NCBI GenBank assembly: GCA_002401365.1 | Contig: NVSW01000008.1 | Coordinates: forward strand, 1-22,617 | DNA length: 22,617 nucleotides | Reading direction: 5' to 3' | From: Piscirickettsiaceae bacterium | Lineage (GTDB): Bacteria; Pseudomonadota; Gammaproteobacteria; Methylococcales; Cycloclasticaceae | In this document: positions 14,082-22,185 of the stretch, piece by piece | How the letters are laid out: each line of letters starts with the position of its first letter | Numbering within the stretch: position 1 is the first letter of the stretch | Made by a program: the position numbers and the translations under genes | Notes under the pieces: model-generated | The model's database searches: none | What the model was told of the DNA's origin: nothing | What the model saw: the letters and a program-made list of their open reading frames with translations, nothing else

Positions 14082-16097
14082 ATGGCGATTGATTTAAATG
14101 ATGAGATTCTTCAGGACTTTTTAACTGAAGCCAGTGAAATTTTAGAGCTTTTAAATGAACAATTGATAGAACTGGAGCAGTCGCCTAACGATATGGAGCT
14201 ACTCAATTCAATCTTTCGAGGGTTTCATACAATAAAAGGTGGTGCGGGTTTTTTAGCACTTGATGGTTTAGTGGGGGTCTGTCACATTTCTGAGGATGTG
14301 TTCGACATTTTGAGAAATGGCAAGCTGGTTGCTGATTCAGATTTAATGGATTCATTCCTTAAGGTACTTGATGTAGTAAATACAATGTTTGACAGTATCA
14401 GAGAAGGGATAGATCCAGAACCTGCTGATCCAGCATTGATTGCTGAGCTGGAGAAATACAAGCGAGTGGCTGCGGGTGAAGTCAGTGAGCCTGTTGTAGA
14501 AAAGCCTGTTGAAATTGAACAGTCCACAAACAATGATAAGCATATACCTGATGAAGTAGAAAAAGAATTTGAAGCGATGCTTGAAGATGCCTTGTCTGCT
14601 AGTTCTGTAAAGGTGCCGGAAAGTAAAGCAAACGAGACTGAATCGGAAAATATTACAGACGATGAGTTTGATCGGTTATTAGACGAACTACATGGTAAAA
14701 ATAAAGGTCCAACGGTTAAAGCGGGCAATTCAATTGCGGGCGATGGCAATATTACAGATGAGGAGTTTGATAACCTGCTGGATCAGATGCACGGTGTTGG
14801 CAAGGGGCCAACAACTGAAACTACCGTTACAGGAAAAGCTGCCATTGAAGCAGACGTAGTAAAAGAAAATAAATCTGCTGACATTAAAGTGACGGCGGAT
14901 AAAAAAGCAAAAGCACCGGTTAAAACTGCAGCAAAAGCCGAAACGACTGTGCGTGTCGACACGCAACGGTTAGATGACATCATGAACATGGTAGGCGAGC
15001 TCGTGTTAGTGCGTAATAGGTTGTCTAAATTAAGTTCGAGTAACGATAACGAAGAGATGGCTAAGGCAATTTCTAATTTAGATATTGTGACGGCTGATTT
15101 GCAGTTATCTGTTATGAAAACGCGCATGCAGCCGATAAAGAAGGCATTTGGGCGCTTTCCAAGAGTTGTTCGGGATTTGTCACGTAGCTTAGATAAAAAA
15201 ATTCGTCTTGAATTAGTGGGTGAAGAAACAGATTTAGATAAAAATCTTGTTGACGCATTGTCGGACCCTTTAGTTCATCTAGTTCGTAATGCGGTTGATC
15301 ATGGTATTGAATTGCCAGAAGATCGCAAGATTGCCGGCAAAGATGAAGAGGGTAAAGTTATTTTGAGCGCTTTCCAAGAAGGGGACCAAATTGTGCTAAC
15401 CATTGAAGATGATGGTAAAGGTATGGATGCTGATATATTACGTGAAAGTGCTGTGATAAAAGGCATGATGGATGAAGAAGCAGCGTCAAGATTGACGGAT
15501 GAAGAGTGTTATAACCTTATATTTGCGGCTGGTTTTTCAACTAAAACAGAAATTTCTGACGTGTCTGGCCGTGGTGTTGGAATGGACGTGGTCAAGACTA
15601 GAATTATTGGCATGAATGGTAGCGTTCATGTTGAATCAGAGCTGGGTGTGGGCAGTAAAGTAATCATCAAGTTGCCGTTAACGTTGGCCATTATGTCGAC
15701 CTTAATGGTTAAGTTGTCGGACCAAAATTTTGCGTTGCCTTTATCGAGTGTGGTTGAGATTTTAAGTTTAGATTTATCAGATACTAATCTGGTGAATGGT
15801 CAATTGGTTGTTATGGTGCGTGGTAAAGCAATGCCTTTATATTATTTGAATAAATGGTTAACACCTGACCGTCAAATAAGTGATGAAGACGTAGAGCAAC
15901 ACGTTGTTGTTGTAAGTATCGGCCATCAACACGTTGGTTTCGTTGTGGACCAATTAATGGGACAAGAGGAAGTTGTTATTAAGCCTCTGGGCGCGTTATT
16001 GACTCAAGTTGCAGGCATTGCTGGGGCAACGATTACAGGCGACGGTAGTATAGCGTTGATTATGGATATTCCAAGCATGTTGAATCATTACGCATGA
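14082..16097 (+). CDS. cheA: Chemotaxis histidine kinase CheA
   Basis: CheA is the kinase of the chemoreceptor array and phosphorylates CheY. This protein has 671 residues. P1 (about 1-105) has phospho-acceptor His49 in FRGFHTIKGGAGFL. The region after P1 (about 130-285) holds two repeats, 190-211 and 223-244, rather than an obvious globular P2. P3 dimerisation starts near 291 (VRVDTQRLDDIMNMVGEL). P4 has the N box DPLVHLVRNAVDHG (from 395), the G1 box EDDGKGMD and the G2 box GRGVGMD (from 496). P5 (CheW-like) fills about 540-668. AGGGAAAG precedes the ATG. The usual next gene, cheB, is absent. Confidence 0.97.
   Translation: MAIDLNDEILQDFLTEASEILELLNEQLIELEQSPNDMELLNSIFRGFHTIKGGAGFLALDGLVGVCHISEDVFDILRNGKLVADSDLMDSFLKVLDVVNTMFDSIREGIDPEPADPALIAELEKYKRVAAGEVSEPVVEKPVEIEQSTNNDKHIPDEVEKEFEAMLEDALSASSVKVPESKANETESENITDDEFDRLLDELHGKNKGPTVKAGNSIAGDGNITDEEFDNLLDQMHGVGKGPTTETTVTGKAAIEADVVKENKSADIKVTADKKAKAPVKTAAKAETTVRVDTQRLDDIMNMVGELVLVRNRLSKLSSSNDNEEMAKAISNLDIVTADLQLSVMKTRMQPIKKAFGRFPRVVRDLSRSLDKKIRLELVGEETDLDKNLVDALSDPLVHLVRNAVDHGIELPEDRKIAGKDEEGKVILSAFQEGDQIVLTIEDDGKGMDADILRESAVIKGMMDEEAASRLTDEECYNLIFAAGFSTKTEISDVSGRGVGMDVVKTRIIGMNGSVHVESELGVGSKVIIKLPLTLAIMSTLMVKLSDQNFALPLSSVVEILSLDLSDTNLVNGQLVVMVRGKAMPLYYLNKWLTPDRQISDEDVEQHVVVVSIGHQHVGFVVDQLMGQEEVVIKPLGALLTQVAGIAGATITGDGSIALIMDIPSMLNHYA
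14649..14813 (+). repeat. Tandem 22-residue coding repeat in the CheA linker
   Basis: Two copies with a 99-base period, 14649-14714 and 14748-14813, encode NIT-D-x-EFD-x-LLD-x-xHG-x-xKGPT segments (residues 190-211 and 223-244), with 16 of 22 positions identical. As far as I recall, similar short D-E-F-x-x-LLD-x-LHG motifs occur in the CheA linker of Pseudomonas-type polar systems. They may serve as docking peptides. Confidence 0.75.
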
Positions 16098-16243
16098 CGT
16101 TAAAAAAACACAAGTATCGATTGATTAGTATGCAACAACAAATAGAGAAAATTATGAAAACCAGTTATTTTTCAAGCATGATGACGTTGTTTGACACACT
16201 GATTTTTGGTTTGCCATTATCGCCCTTGTCGGCAAGGCTATAA
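16094..16243 (+). CDS. 49-codon ORF of unknown nature between cheA and motC, where cheB is expected
   Basis: The ATG overlaps the cheA stop (ATGA), and the frame runs 49 codons to TAA, 1 base before the motC start. The product starts MTLKKHKYRLISMQQQIEKI and is basic, then hydrophobic; I recognise no family. The first residues (MTLK) recall a CheB N-terminus, but nothing else does. In another frame (from about 16195) the stretch DFWFAIIALVGKAITWIF looks like a membrane helix, so the region may be a decayed gene. It may be a small protein, or merely what remained after cheB was lost. Confidence 0.25.
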   Translation: MTLKKHKYRLISMQQQIEKIMKTSYFSSMMTLFDTLIFGLPLSPLSARL

Positions 16244-16244
16244 C

Positions 16245-16982
16245 GTGGATATTTTAACCATATTAGGTGTAGTGATTGGCTTTGGTGCTATTTTAGGCGG
16301 TAATGTTTTAGAAGGTGGGCACCTGAGTGGCTTAATGAATGGCCCAGCGGCTTTAATCGTGATCGGAGGGACCTTGGGGGCTGCCTTATTACAGTCTTCA
16401 GCAAAAACATATTTTTTGTCACTTAAGTTATTAGGCTGGATGCTTTTTCCACCCAATTTAAGGCTAAAAAGTAATATAGAAAAAGTTGTTGAGTGGAGTT
16501 CTATCGCTAGAAGGGAAGGGCTGCTAGGCTTGGAAGTTGTTGTGGACGATGAGAGAGACCCATTTGCACGTAAGGGATTGCAGCTTCTTGTGGACGGCGG
16601 GGAACCTGAAATAGTGAGAGATATTTTAATGCTTGAATTAGAAGTTATTGAAGCAAAACAACTGCAAGCAGCAAAAGTGTACGAAGCAATGGGCGGCTAT
16701 TCACCAACAATTGGCATTATCGGCGCCGTTATGGGTTTAATTCATGTAATGCAAAATTTATCAGACCCAAGTAAGTTGGGCGCAGGTATCGCAACCGCTT
16801 TTGTGGCTACGATTTATGGCGTAGGGTTGGCAAACTTGCTGTTTTTGCCGATTGCTGCAAAGTTAAAATCCTTGATTCTGGCTCACTCCCAGTCGCGAGA
16901 AATGTTAATAGAAGGTATCACCGCTATAGCAGAAGGTGAAAATCCTAGAAATGTAGAGATAAAGCTGCAAGGCTATTTATAA
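16245..16982 (+). CDS. motC: Flagellar stator protein MotC (MotA/PomA family)
   Basis: MotC is the five-copy ring subunit of a stator unit and, with MotD, uses ion flow to turn the rotor. This protein has 245 residues. The start is GTG 16245, giving MDILTILGVVIGFGAILGGN, the usual start of the MotC type; an in-frame ATG at 16206 would add unrelated residues. Membrane helices are at about 4-24, 34-54, 150-170 and 180-203. The conserved proline region (GGYSPTIGIIGAVMG) and GAGIATAFVATIYGVGLANL line the ion path. A charged cytoplasmic loop (about 70-140) contacts FliG. The TAA overlaps motD closely (TAAATG). Confidence 0.95.
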   Translation: MDILTILGVVIGFGAILGGNVLEGGHLSGLMNGPAALIVIGGTLGAALLQSSAKTYFLSLKLLGWMLFPPNLRLKSNIEKVVEWSSIARREGLLGLEVVVDDERDPFARKGLQLLVDGGEPEIVRDILMLELEVIEAKQLQAAKVYEAMGGYSPTIGIIGAVMGLIHVMQNLSDPSKLGAGIATAFVATIYGVGLANLLFLPIAAKLKSLILAHSQSREMLIEGITAIAEGENPRNVEIKLQGYL

Positions 16983-18008
16983 ATGGCACGTCGTAAAAAA
17001 AGGGTTGAAGAGCATGTAAACCATGAACGATGGTTAGTATCGTATGCTGATTTTATAACTCTACTATTTGCTTTTTTTGTTGTTATGTATTCAGTTTCTT
17101 CTGTTAATGAGGGGAAATATAGAGTGTTATCGAGTACCTTAGATAGCGCTTTTAATGGCTCTAAGAAAACGATGCAACCTATTCAAATAGGTGATATTTT
17201 ACAAAATAAAGCACTAATAGACCGATTAATTGAGCTGGAAAGCGCGGGTGATAAGCCCATTCCTGATTTGTATGCCGAAGAAACTTCACAAGCTGCCGTT
17301 GTCATTGAAGATGACGACTTGGTTAATGAACAGCAAAAAATCAAAGAATCTGAGGTGCTGGAAGCATTAGGGAATCAATTAACTGAAGCGTTATCACCTT
17401 TAATTGATAGAGACTTAGTGTCGGTGGAAAAAAATGATCTATGGGTCGAAGTTGAATTGAACAGTAATATGCTTTTCGGCAGTGGTGATGCAAACTTGTC
17501 AGATGAAGCTTTGCGAATACTGTGGAAAGTAGCTAAACCCATTCGAAAAATTAATAACCAGGTGCAAGTTGAAGGCTTTACTGACAACGAGCCTATCAAT
17601 ACTTTTGAATACCCGTCAAATTGGGAGTTATCCGCTGCGCGTGCTGCAAGTGTTGTTCATTTGTTTACAAAATATGGCATTAAACCTAAACGCCTTTCAG
17701 CCGTTGGTTATGGTGAGCATCACCCTATTGTGGATAATTCAACGAAAGCTGGCCGAGAAAGAAATAGGCGTGTTGTTATCGTTATTCAATCGAATGCTAT
17801 TTCACGTTTTGCTACCAAAGGTGACGCTAAAGTTGACCCCGTTAAAGATACGGTTGGCGAATTACAGCAGGCGTTAGAACCATCAAAGAAAACAGTAATT
17901 TTGCCTGAACCTATTGTTAAGCCATTAACTGATAAGCAGAAAGTAGAAAGGACGCAAAAACTAGGGCGTGCTAAACGTAGTCGATTTAACCAATTTTTAA
18001 GACAATGA
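16983..18008 (+). CDS. motD: Flagellar stator protein MotD (MotB/PomB family)
   Basis: MotD is the two-copy core of the stator; it carries the ion-binding aspartate and anchors the unit to peptidoglycan. This protein has 341 residues, somewhat longer than many MotD proteins. Asp23, in WLVSYADFITLLFAF, is the ion-binding residue of the single membrane helix (about 18-40). A linker of roughly 100 residues follows. The OmpA-like domain (about 155-265) has GFTDNEPI, WELSAARAASVVHLF and AGRERNRRVVIVI. The C-terminal tail is basic. The stop overlaps parC (ATGA). Confidence 0.95.
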   Translation: MARRKKRVEEHVNHERWLVSYADFITLLFAFFVVMYSVSSVNEGKYRVLSSTLDSAFNGSKKTMQPIQIGDILQNKALIDRLIELESAGDKPIPDLYAEETSQAAVVIEDDDLVNEQQKIKESEVLEALGNQLTEALSPLIDRDLVSVEKNDLWVEVELNSNMLFGSGDANLSDEALRILWKVAKPIRKINNQVQVEGFTDNEPINTFEYPSNWELSAARAASVVHLFTKYGIKPKRLSAVGYGEHHPIVDNSTKAGRERNRRVVIVIQSNAISRFATKGDAKVDPVKDTVGELQQALEPSKKTVILPEPIVKPLTDKQKVERTQKLGRAKRSRFNQFLRQ

Positions 18009-18811
18009 AAACTTGGACAATATCAAACCAGAAAGGTGGTGTGGGTAAAACAACAACGGTTGTTACCTTGGCAGGATTATTATCTGTCCAAGGTAAAAAA
18101 GTGTTGTGCATAGATATGGATTCGCAAGGTTCTCTAACAAGTTATTTCAGGCTGGATCCAGATTCAATTGAAAAAAGCATTTATAACCTTTTTAAAGATA
18201 GTTCTGATAACGCCGTATTAGAACCCCTCAATTACATTCAGAAAACATCTTTTGAAGGTTTGGATATCCTGCCGGCCTCTACTGCCTTAGCAACATTAGA
18301 TCGGCAAGCTAGCCAATTTAAAGGGCTTGGTCTAGTGTTAAGCCAAGTACTAAGCAAACTGGAAAAAACCTATGATGTGGTTCTAATTGATAGCCCACCA
18401 ATGTTAGGTGTATTAATGATTAACGCGTTAGCTGCTTGCGATCACCTTATCGTGCCGGTGCAGACGGAGTTTCTTGCAATCAAAGGGTTGGATAGAATGA
18501 TTAAAACATTGAATATGATTCAAAAATCTCGTCAGAAAGTGCTGAATTACTTGATTGTCCCAACTATGTACGATAAGAGAACACGTGCATCTATTAGTAG
18601 CCTGAACACATTGAATAACAAGTATGCTGCTAATTTATGGCACAGTTATATCCCAGTAGACACTCAACTGAGAGACGCTAGCGGTATTGGTGTGCCCGCG
18701 CCAATTATGTCTCCAAGAAGTCGCGCAGTTGTAGCATACGGAGAACTGCTCAAAACATTGCAGAAAGATAAAACTAGGCTTGCACTAGTATCTGGCAAAG
18801 GTTGTTTATGA
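18005..18811 (+). CDS. parC: ParC, ParA-like ATPase for polar placement of chemotaxis arrays
   Basis: This MinD/ParA-family ATPase (often annotated Soj) belongs to the group encoded inside polar chemotaxis operons. In Vibrio, ParC places the chemoreceptor array at the pole and partitions it at division. This protein has 268 residues. Walker A is KGGVGKTTT (10-18), the A' motif is CIDMDSQGSLTSYF, and LIDSPPMLGVLMINAL is the Walker B region. It is not a plasmid or chromosome partition gene by context: it lies between motD and parP, with 4-base overlaps at both ends. Confidence 0.92.
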   Translation: MKTWTISNQKGGVGKTTTVVTLAGLLSVQGKKVLCIDMDSQGSLTSYFRLDPDSIEKSIYNLFKDSSDNAVLEPLNYIQKTSFEGLDILPASTALATLDRQASQFKGLGLVLSQVLSKLEKTYDVVLIDSPPMLGVLMINALAACDHLIVPVQTEFLAIKGLDRMIKTLNMIQKSRQKVLNYLIVPTMYDKRTRASISSLNTLNNKYAANLWHSYIPVDTQLRDASGIGVPAPIMSPRSRAVVAYGELLKTLQKDKTRLALVSGKGCL

Positions 18812-19437
18812 AGACCTTAGTCGATCAAGCGTTAGCTATGGAAGGTTATATTGATGATTTATTATCACCAATTGAAACGTTGGAGAGCACAAAAAAGATA
18901 GCAAAGGTTTCATTAATACACCCAAAGCTTAATAGAATGCAGCAAACGGTTGATACGCCTAACGTAATTGTTCAACAAAAACAGTCCACAATAACTGCAA
19001 CTGTAAGACCTGAATGGGCTGCTGACAAGTTCAAAGTGTTTATTTGCACCATCGATAATGTGAAGCTTGCTTTGCCAAGTTGCTTGGTTACACAATGTGT
19101 TGACTATCCATCGGAGTTAAAAAAAATAGCTAACAAACCTAGTTGGTTTATCGGCTTAAACATTGTAAATGATAGCTTTATCGCTGTAGTAGATACGGCA
19201 AATTTATTATTAAAAAAGCCAGTAAAGGGAACACTAGACCAATCGTACCAAAAAGTTCTAACGTTAACAAATAGTCGTTGGGGGCTTGCCGTGGATGCGT
19301 GCTCAACAGAGGTAGAAATCGATGCGGCATCTGTGCGTTGGCGAGAGGACACGTCGACCCGGCCTTGGCTATGTGGTACCGATAAAAATCTTAATATAGC
19401 AATTGTTGATATAAATAAGATCTTTATAGAAAGTTAA
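18808..19437 (+). CDS. parP: ParP-like CheW-domain protein for chemotaxis array localisation
   Basis: ParP links ParC to the array by binding CheA and receptors through a CheW-like (AIF) domain. This protein has 209 residues, clearly shorter than Vibrio ParP. It has a short N-terminal helix (TLVDQALAMEGYIDDLLSPI), a linker of about 45 residues without the proline-rich segment known from the Vibrio protein, and a CheW-like domain at about 70-207, including FIGLNIVNDSFIAVVDTANL and WGLAVDACSTEVEID. The start ATG 18808 overlaps the parC stop (ATGA); an in-frame TTG at 18802 is less likely. The identification relies on position plus the CheW-like fold pattern. Confidence 0.82.
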   Translation: MKTLVDQALAMEGYIDDLLSPIETLESTKKIAKVSLIHPKLNRMQQTVDTPNVIVQQKQSTITATVRPEWAADKFKVFICTIDNVKLALPSCLVTQCVDYPSELKKIANKPSWFIGLNIVNDSFIAVVDTANLLLKKPVKGTLDQSYQKVLTLTNSRWGLAVDACSTEVEIDAASVRWREDTSTRPWLCGTDKNLNIAIVDINKIFIES

Positions 19438-19466
19438 TTAAGTGTCGTGACAAGAGGAGTTAAACA

Positions 19467-19952
19467 GTGAATATAAGTGAAGAAATTGATGATGATATTG
19501 AATACATTGAACCGGTTACGCAATGGCTCACTTTTATGCTGGATAAAGAAAGATATGCTGTTAAAGTCATCCAAGTACAAGAAGTATTACTGCATACAAA
19601 AATAGCACCAGTACCGGGTGCTCCGTCGGAGGTGCTTGGCATCATTAACTTGCGGGGCAATGTGGTCACCGTAGTGGACGCAAGAACCCGTTTTGGTATG
19701 GATCCATGTGAGGTGACCAAGTTAACGCGTATTTTAATGGTAGATATTAAAGGTAAACTTATCGGTGTTGTTGTTGATAGTGTCACAGAAGTGATAGAGT
19801 TAAAAGATGAGGATGTTGAGTCTGTGCCTGATATAAACAGCTCGGCTACTTCAATTTTTATTCAGGGCATAACGAATATTGAAAATGAGTTACACATTCT
19901 TGTTAATTTAGATAAACTAATATCGGAAGAAGAATTGGAGATGTTAGCGTAA
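19467..19952 (+). CDS. cheW: Chemotaxis coupling protein CheW
   Basis: CheW couples receptors to CheA in the array. This protein has 161 residues in one CheW domain: WLTFMLDKERYAVKVIQVQE, PGAPSEVLGIINLRGNVVTV, DARTRFGM and LIGVVVDSVTEVIEL are all typical. The start is GTG 19467, with AAGAGGAG at 19452-19459. The 29-base gap after parP is one of the wider ones in this operon. Confidence 0.96.
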   Translation: MNISEEIDDDIEYIEPVTQWLTFMLDKERYAVKVIQVQEVLLHTKIAPVPGAPSEVLGIINLRGNVVTVVDARTRFGMDPCEVTKLTRILMVDIKGKLIGVVVDSVTEVIELKDEDVESVPDINSSATSIFIQGITNIENELHILVNLDKLISEEELEMLA

Positions 19953-19983
19953 AACAAAGCCCACGTTATGAGACTATAAAATC

Positions 19984-20151
19984 ATGGTTCAAATTAACAA
20001 AGTAGCGCCAACGCATAACATTCGTCAAACTAAACGTGGCACTGATAAACGGTCAATTAAAAAACATGATAATGACGATTCATTGCCTACCCAGAAAGGT
20101 AAAAAATCTTCCGAAAAGTCTAAAAAAGGACATATAGATGAGCAAGTGTAA
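19984..20151 (+). CDS. Small basic/acidic 55-residue protein between cheW and the DUF2802 gene
   Basis: A short frame from ATG 19984 to TAA 20149-20151, which overlaps the next ATG (TAATG). The product is very hydrophilic, begins MVQINKVAPTHNIRQTKRGT, is Lys/Ser-rich in the middle and ends HIDEQV. No ribosome binding site is obvious. It fills what would otherwise be a 198-base gap in a densely packed operon. From memory, and unverified, some related operons have a small protein here ending in HIDE-like residues. Function is unknown. Confidence 0.6.
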   Translation: MVQINKVAPTHNIRQTKRGTDKRSIKKHDNDDSLPTQKGKKSSEKSKKGHIDEQV

Positions 20152-20543
20152 TGGATAACTACATTTTCGAACTGCTCGCTCTTATTGGGCTAGTATCTTT
20201 TTTTTCCGTATTGCTTAGTCTCAAACAAAAAAAACGAATTGATTTTTTTGAGCATAAATTAGATGAAATTTGGAAAAAAATTGAAGCTATACAGCATGAT
20301 GTAGCCGCCCTTTGTGCCAGTGGGTTAGGTGTTGATGAACGTGTGGGTGGCGCAGAGAAAAGAGTTCGGTCATTAATTGAACGGCTCGAAGAGTTAGAAG
20401 AAAGTGATTCTTACGAGCATTTGCAAGAATTTCAGAATGCCATTAAATTAGCTCAAGATGGTGTAGGTGCTGATGAAATTGTGGAAAAATGCCACCTAAC
20501 AGTTGACGAAGCACGGCTGTTACTTAGGCTGCATCAGGCCTAA
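20151..20543 (+). CDS. DUF2802 membrane-anchored coiled-coil protein
   Basis: 130 residues, with one N-terminal membrane helix (about 5-22: IFELLALIGLVSFFSVLLSL), a charged coiled-coil segment (about 27-90) and a C-terminal DUF2802 helix-turn-helix-like end (AIKLAQDGVGADEIVEKCHL, then TVDEARLLLRLH). Genes of this kind commonly end polar flagellar/chemotaxis operons after cheW; the role is not established. The ATG overlaps the small ORF's stop. The TAA (20541-20543) overlaps the stop of the convergent gene on the minus strand, with no terminator in between. Confidence 0.85.
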   Translation: MDNYIFELLALIGLVSFFSVLLSLKQKKRIDFFEHKLDEIWKKIEAIQHDVAALCASGLGVDERVGGAEKRVRSLIERLEELEESDSYEHLQEFQNAIKLAQDGVGADEIVEKCHLTVDEARLLLRLHQA

Positions 20544-20833
20544 CCTTGATTCTTATTAAAGCCTTCTGGTACTTTTTCCGATAATAAATAAGCAAATGCA
20601 ATGACTTCTGCGACGGCAATATAGAGTGCTTCGGGTATCGAGTCGCCTAAGGGAATGCTACTGAGTAAGGTCACTAATTCTGGGTTGTTCTCCAATGGGA
20701 TATCATTTTCGAGTGCCAATGCAATTATTTCAGCGGCGATATCCCCACGGCCTTTGGCGGTAACGGAAGGGGCGCTTTGGCCGTCGTATTTGAGAGCAAT
20801 CGCGATATCTGGCGGGTTAATTACTTTTTTCAT
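20540..20833 (-). CDS. Stand-alone FlhB C-terminal-domain protein (FhlB/YlqH type)
   Basis: 97 residues that align with the cytoplasmic C-terminal domain of FlhB only: NPPDIAIALKYDGQSAPSVT, then AKGRGDIAAEIIALA, then IPEALYIAVAEVIAFAYLL. There are no membrane helices. The self-cleavage motif NPTH is replaced by NPPD, so cleavage as in FlhB is not expected. Such proteins are known in Bacillus (YlqH) and Pseudomonas, usually next to a FliK-like gene, as here. In Salmonella-type studies a similar domain can partly stand in for the FlhB C-terminus. The ATG overlaps the stop of the upstream FliK-like gene (TAATG), implying coupled translation. Confidence 0.88.
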   Translation of the reverse strand: MKKVINPPDIAIALKYDGQSAPSVTAKGRGDIAAEIIALALENDIPLENNPELVTLLSSIPLGDSIPEALYIAVAEVIAFAYLLSEKVPEGFNKNQG

Positions 20834-22161
20834 TATGCTTTTTCACTAAGAATTGGTTTGGTTAACCTATCTTCTTGATAGTTTGGCTCTATGGCGGTTT
20901 GCACTTCAAGTGACTTTGTTGTTAACTTTGATGAATTAAAGCGTTCTTTTAGTACGTTCAAATGTTCTTTAATAAGTATGCCCGTTTCTTGCTGTTCGGC
21001 CCAGAAACTTGAACTCACTTGGTTATCGTTGTCAATGGTGAGTTTGTTTTTAATACACCCTAATTTTGGCGGGTTCATCTCTAGTGATACTGTCCATTGG
21101 TTTTCAATGTCTTTGGTCTTACCGTGATGTTCTTTTTGTTCGATTTTGATGAAAATTGCTTCTTGAGACTGGCCATTGTAAAAAGGAACCTCAAGTTGCC
21201 ATGACTGACGGTTAGCTGTATCAGCAATAGAGTTAGCTAATTGGTTCAAGGTTATTTTAGCGACGGCACCTTCTGATTTAATTAATAAATCTTGTACTTG
21301 AAGGTTTAATTTTTGCAAAAGACTGTTGATCTGCTGATGTGCGGGCTTTTTTTGCAAAGTAGTATTTTGATTGGCTAGTAGTTGGCTTTTATGGATGCCA
21401 ATTTGTGCTTGGTTTATAGATGATTGCCCGGGCCATGAGCGTAATAATTGAATTAGTTTGACTAAATTAGCTTTTAAATCTACTTGGGTAACTTTGGTTG
21501 CCCCGGTGTTAGCTACAAGTGATGAGTTTGAAGCAAGCAGTGTATTGATTTTCGTATTATTGAGTATGTGTTTTGTTTCATTAACAGTATTGTTTGTGCC
21601 AGAGGCGTTTAATCCTAGAGCAGAAGGGGATTGGAGAATTCTTGCTTCTAAAAATATACCAGAATTTTGAATGGCGATTTTTATACCAGCTGCTGTAGTC
21701 ATTGAGTTAATGCTGGGAGATGTTCTGATAATATGCGCAGCTAATAGTTTTAATGAATCAGTTGATAGATTTTTAATAAAAGCTAAGTCTTTCGTTTGCG
21801 AAATGGTTTGATACAGAGCCTTTAAGGGTGTCTGGAACGCTTCAATGGGGAGTTGCTTTGGTAACGCTTGGCGCAGGGCAGAATTTACCACGTCCGATGT
21901 TTGGTCCGCTCTTTTAACCGTTAAAATAATGTCTGTTTTGGTTTTTTCTACTTCAACAAGAATGGTTTGGCCAATGCTTGTGTTAATACTGCTGGAGACT
22001 TTTACGAGTTTACCGCCTAGTTGAATAATTACCTCGTTTTTGTTGGGTAATTGGTCAACAATTTTTGCATATAACTGTTGCCCTGTTCGGAGGCTCTCAA
22101 GAGGAGATTGAGATGTTAATGACAGGTTTGTTAATAATGCTTTTGTTGTAGGTATTTCCAA
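20833..22161 (-). CDS. Second FliK-like protein (hook-length control C-terminal domain)
   Basis: 442 residues. An N-terminal module of about 85 residues reads LRTGQQLYAKIVDQL and VIIQLGGKLVKVSSSINTSI. A long Asn/Ser/Gln/Leu-rich middle follows. The C-terminal domain resembles the FliK hook-length domain (about 325-420: SWQLEVPFYNGQSQEAIFIK, WTVSLEMNPPKLGCIKNKL). The only usable start is TTG at 22161-22159, without a clear ribosome binding site; ATT just upstream is the other option. It is distinct from the true fliK at 887. Pairing with a FlhB-domain gene mirrors ylqG/ylqH of Bacillus. A role in export or hook control is an inference. Confidence 0.8.
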   Translation of the reverse strand: MEIPTTKALLTNLSLTSQSPLESLRTGQQLYAKIVDQLPNKNEVIIQLGGKLVKVSSSINTSIGQTILVEVEKTKTDIILTVKRADQTSDVVNSALRQALPKQLPIEAFQTPLKALYQTISQTKDLAFIKNLSTDSLKLLAAHIIRTSPSINSMTTAAGIKIAIQNSGIFLEARILQSPSALGLNASGTNNTVNETKHILNNTKINTLLASNSSLVANTGATKVTQVDLKANLVKLIQLLRSWPGQSSINQAQIGIHKSQLLANQNTTLQKKPAHQQINSLLQKLNLQVQDLLIKSEGAVAKITLNQLANSIADTANRQSWQLEVPFYNGQSQEAIFIKIEQKEHHGKTKDIENQWTVSLEMNPPKLGCIKNKLTIDNDNQVSSSFWAEQQETGILIKEHLNVLKERFNSSKLTTKSLEVQTAIEPNYQEDRLTKPILSEKA

Positions 22162-22185
22162 AATAAATACCGGTGCGGTGAGTTT

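Noticed and set aside
18005..18811. ParA/Soj as a chromosome or plasmid partition gene, hinting at a replication origin or plasmid
   Set aside because: No parB or parS nearby; it sits in the chemotaxis operon between motD and parP, so ParC for array placement fits.
20655..20849. Plus-strand open frame opposite the FlhB-like gene
   Set aside because: Antisense shadow of a recognisable FlhB C-terminal domain; no homology or initiation signal.
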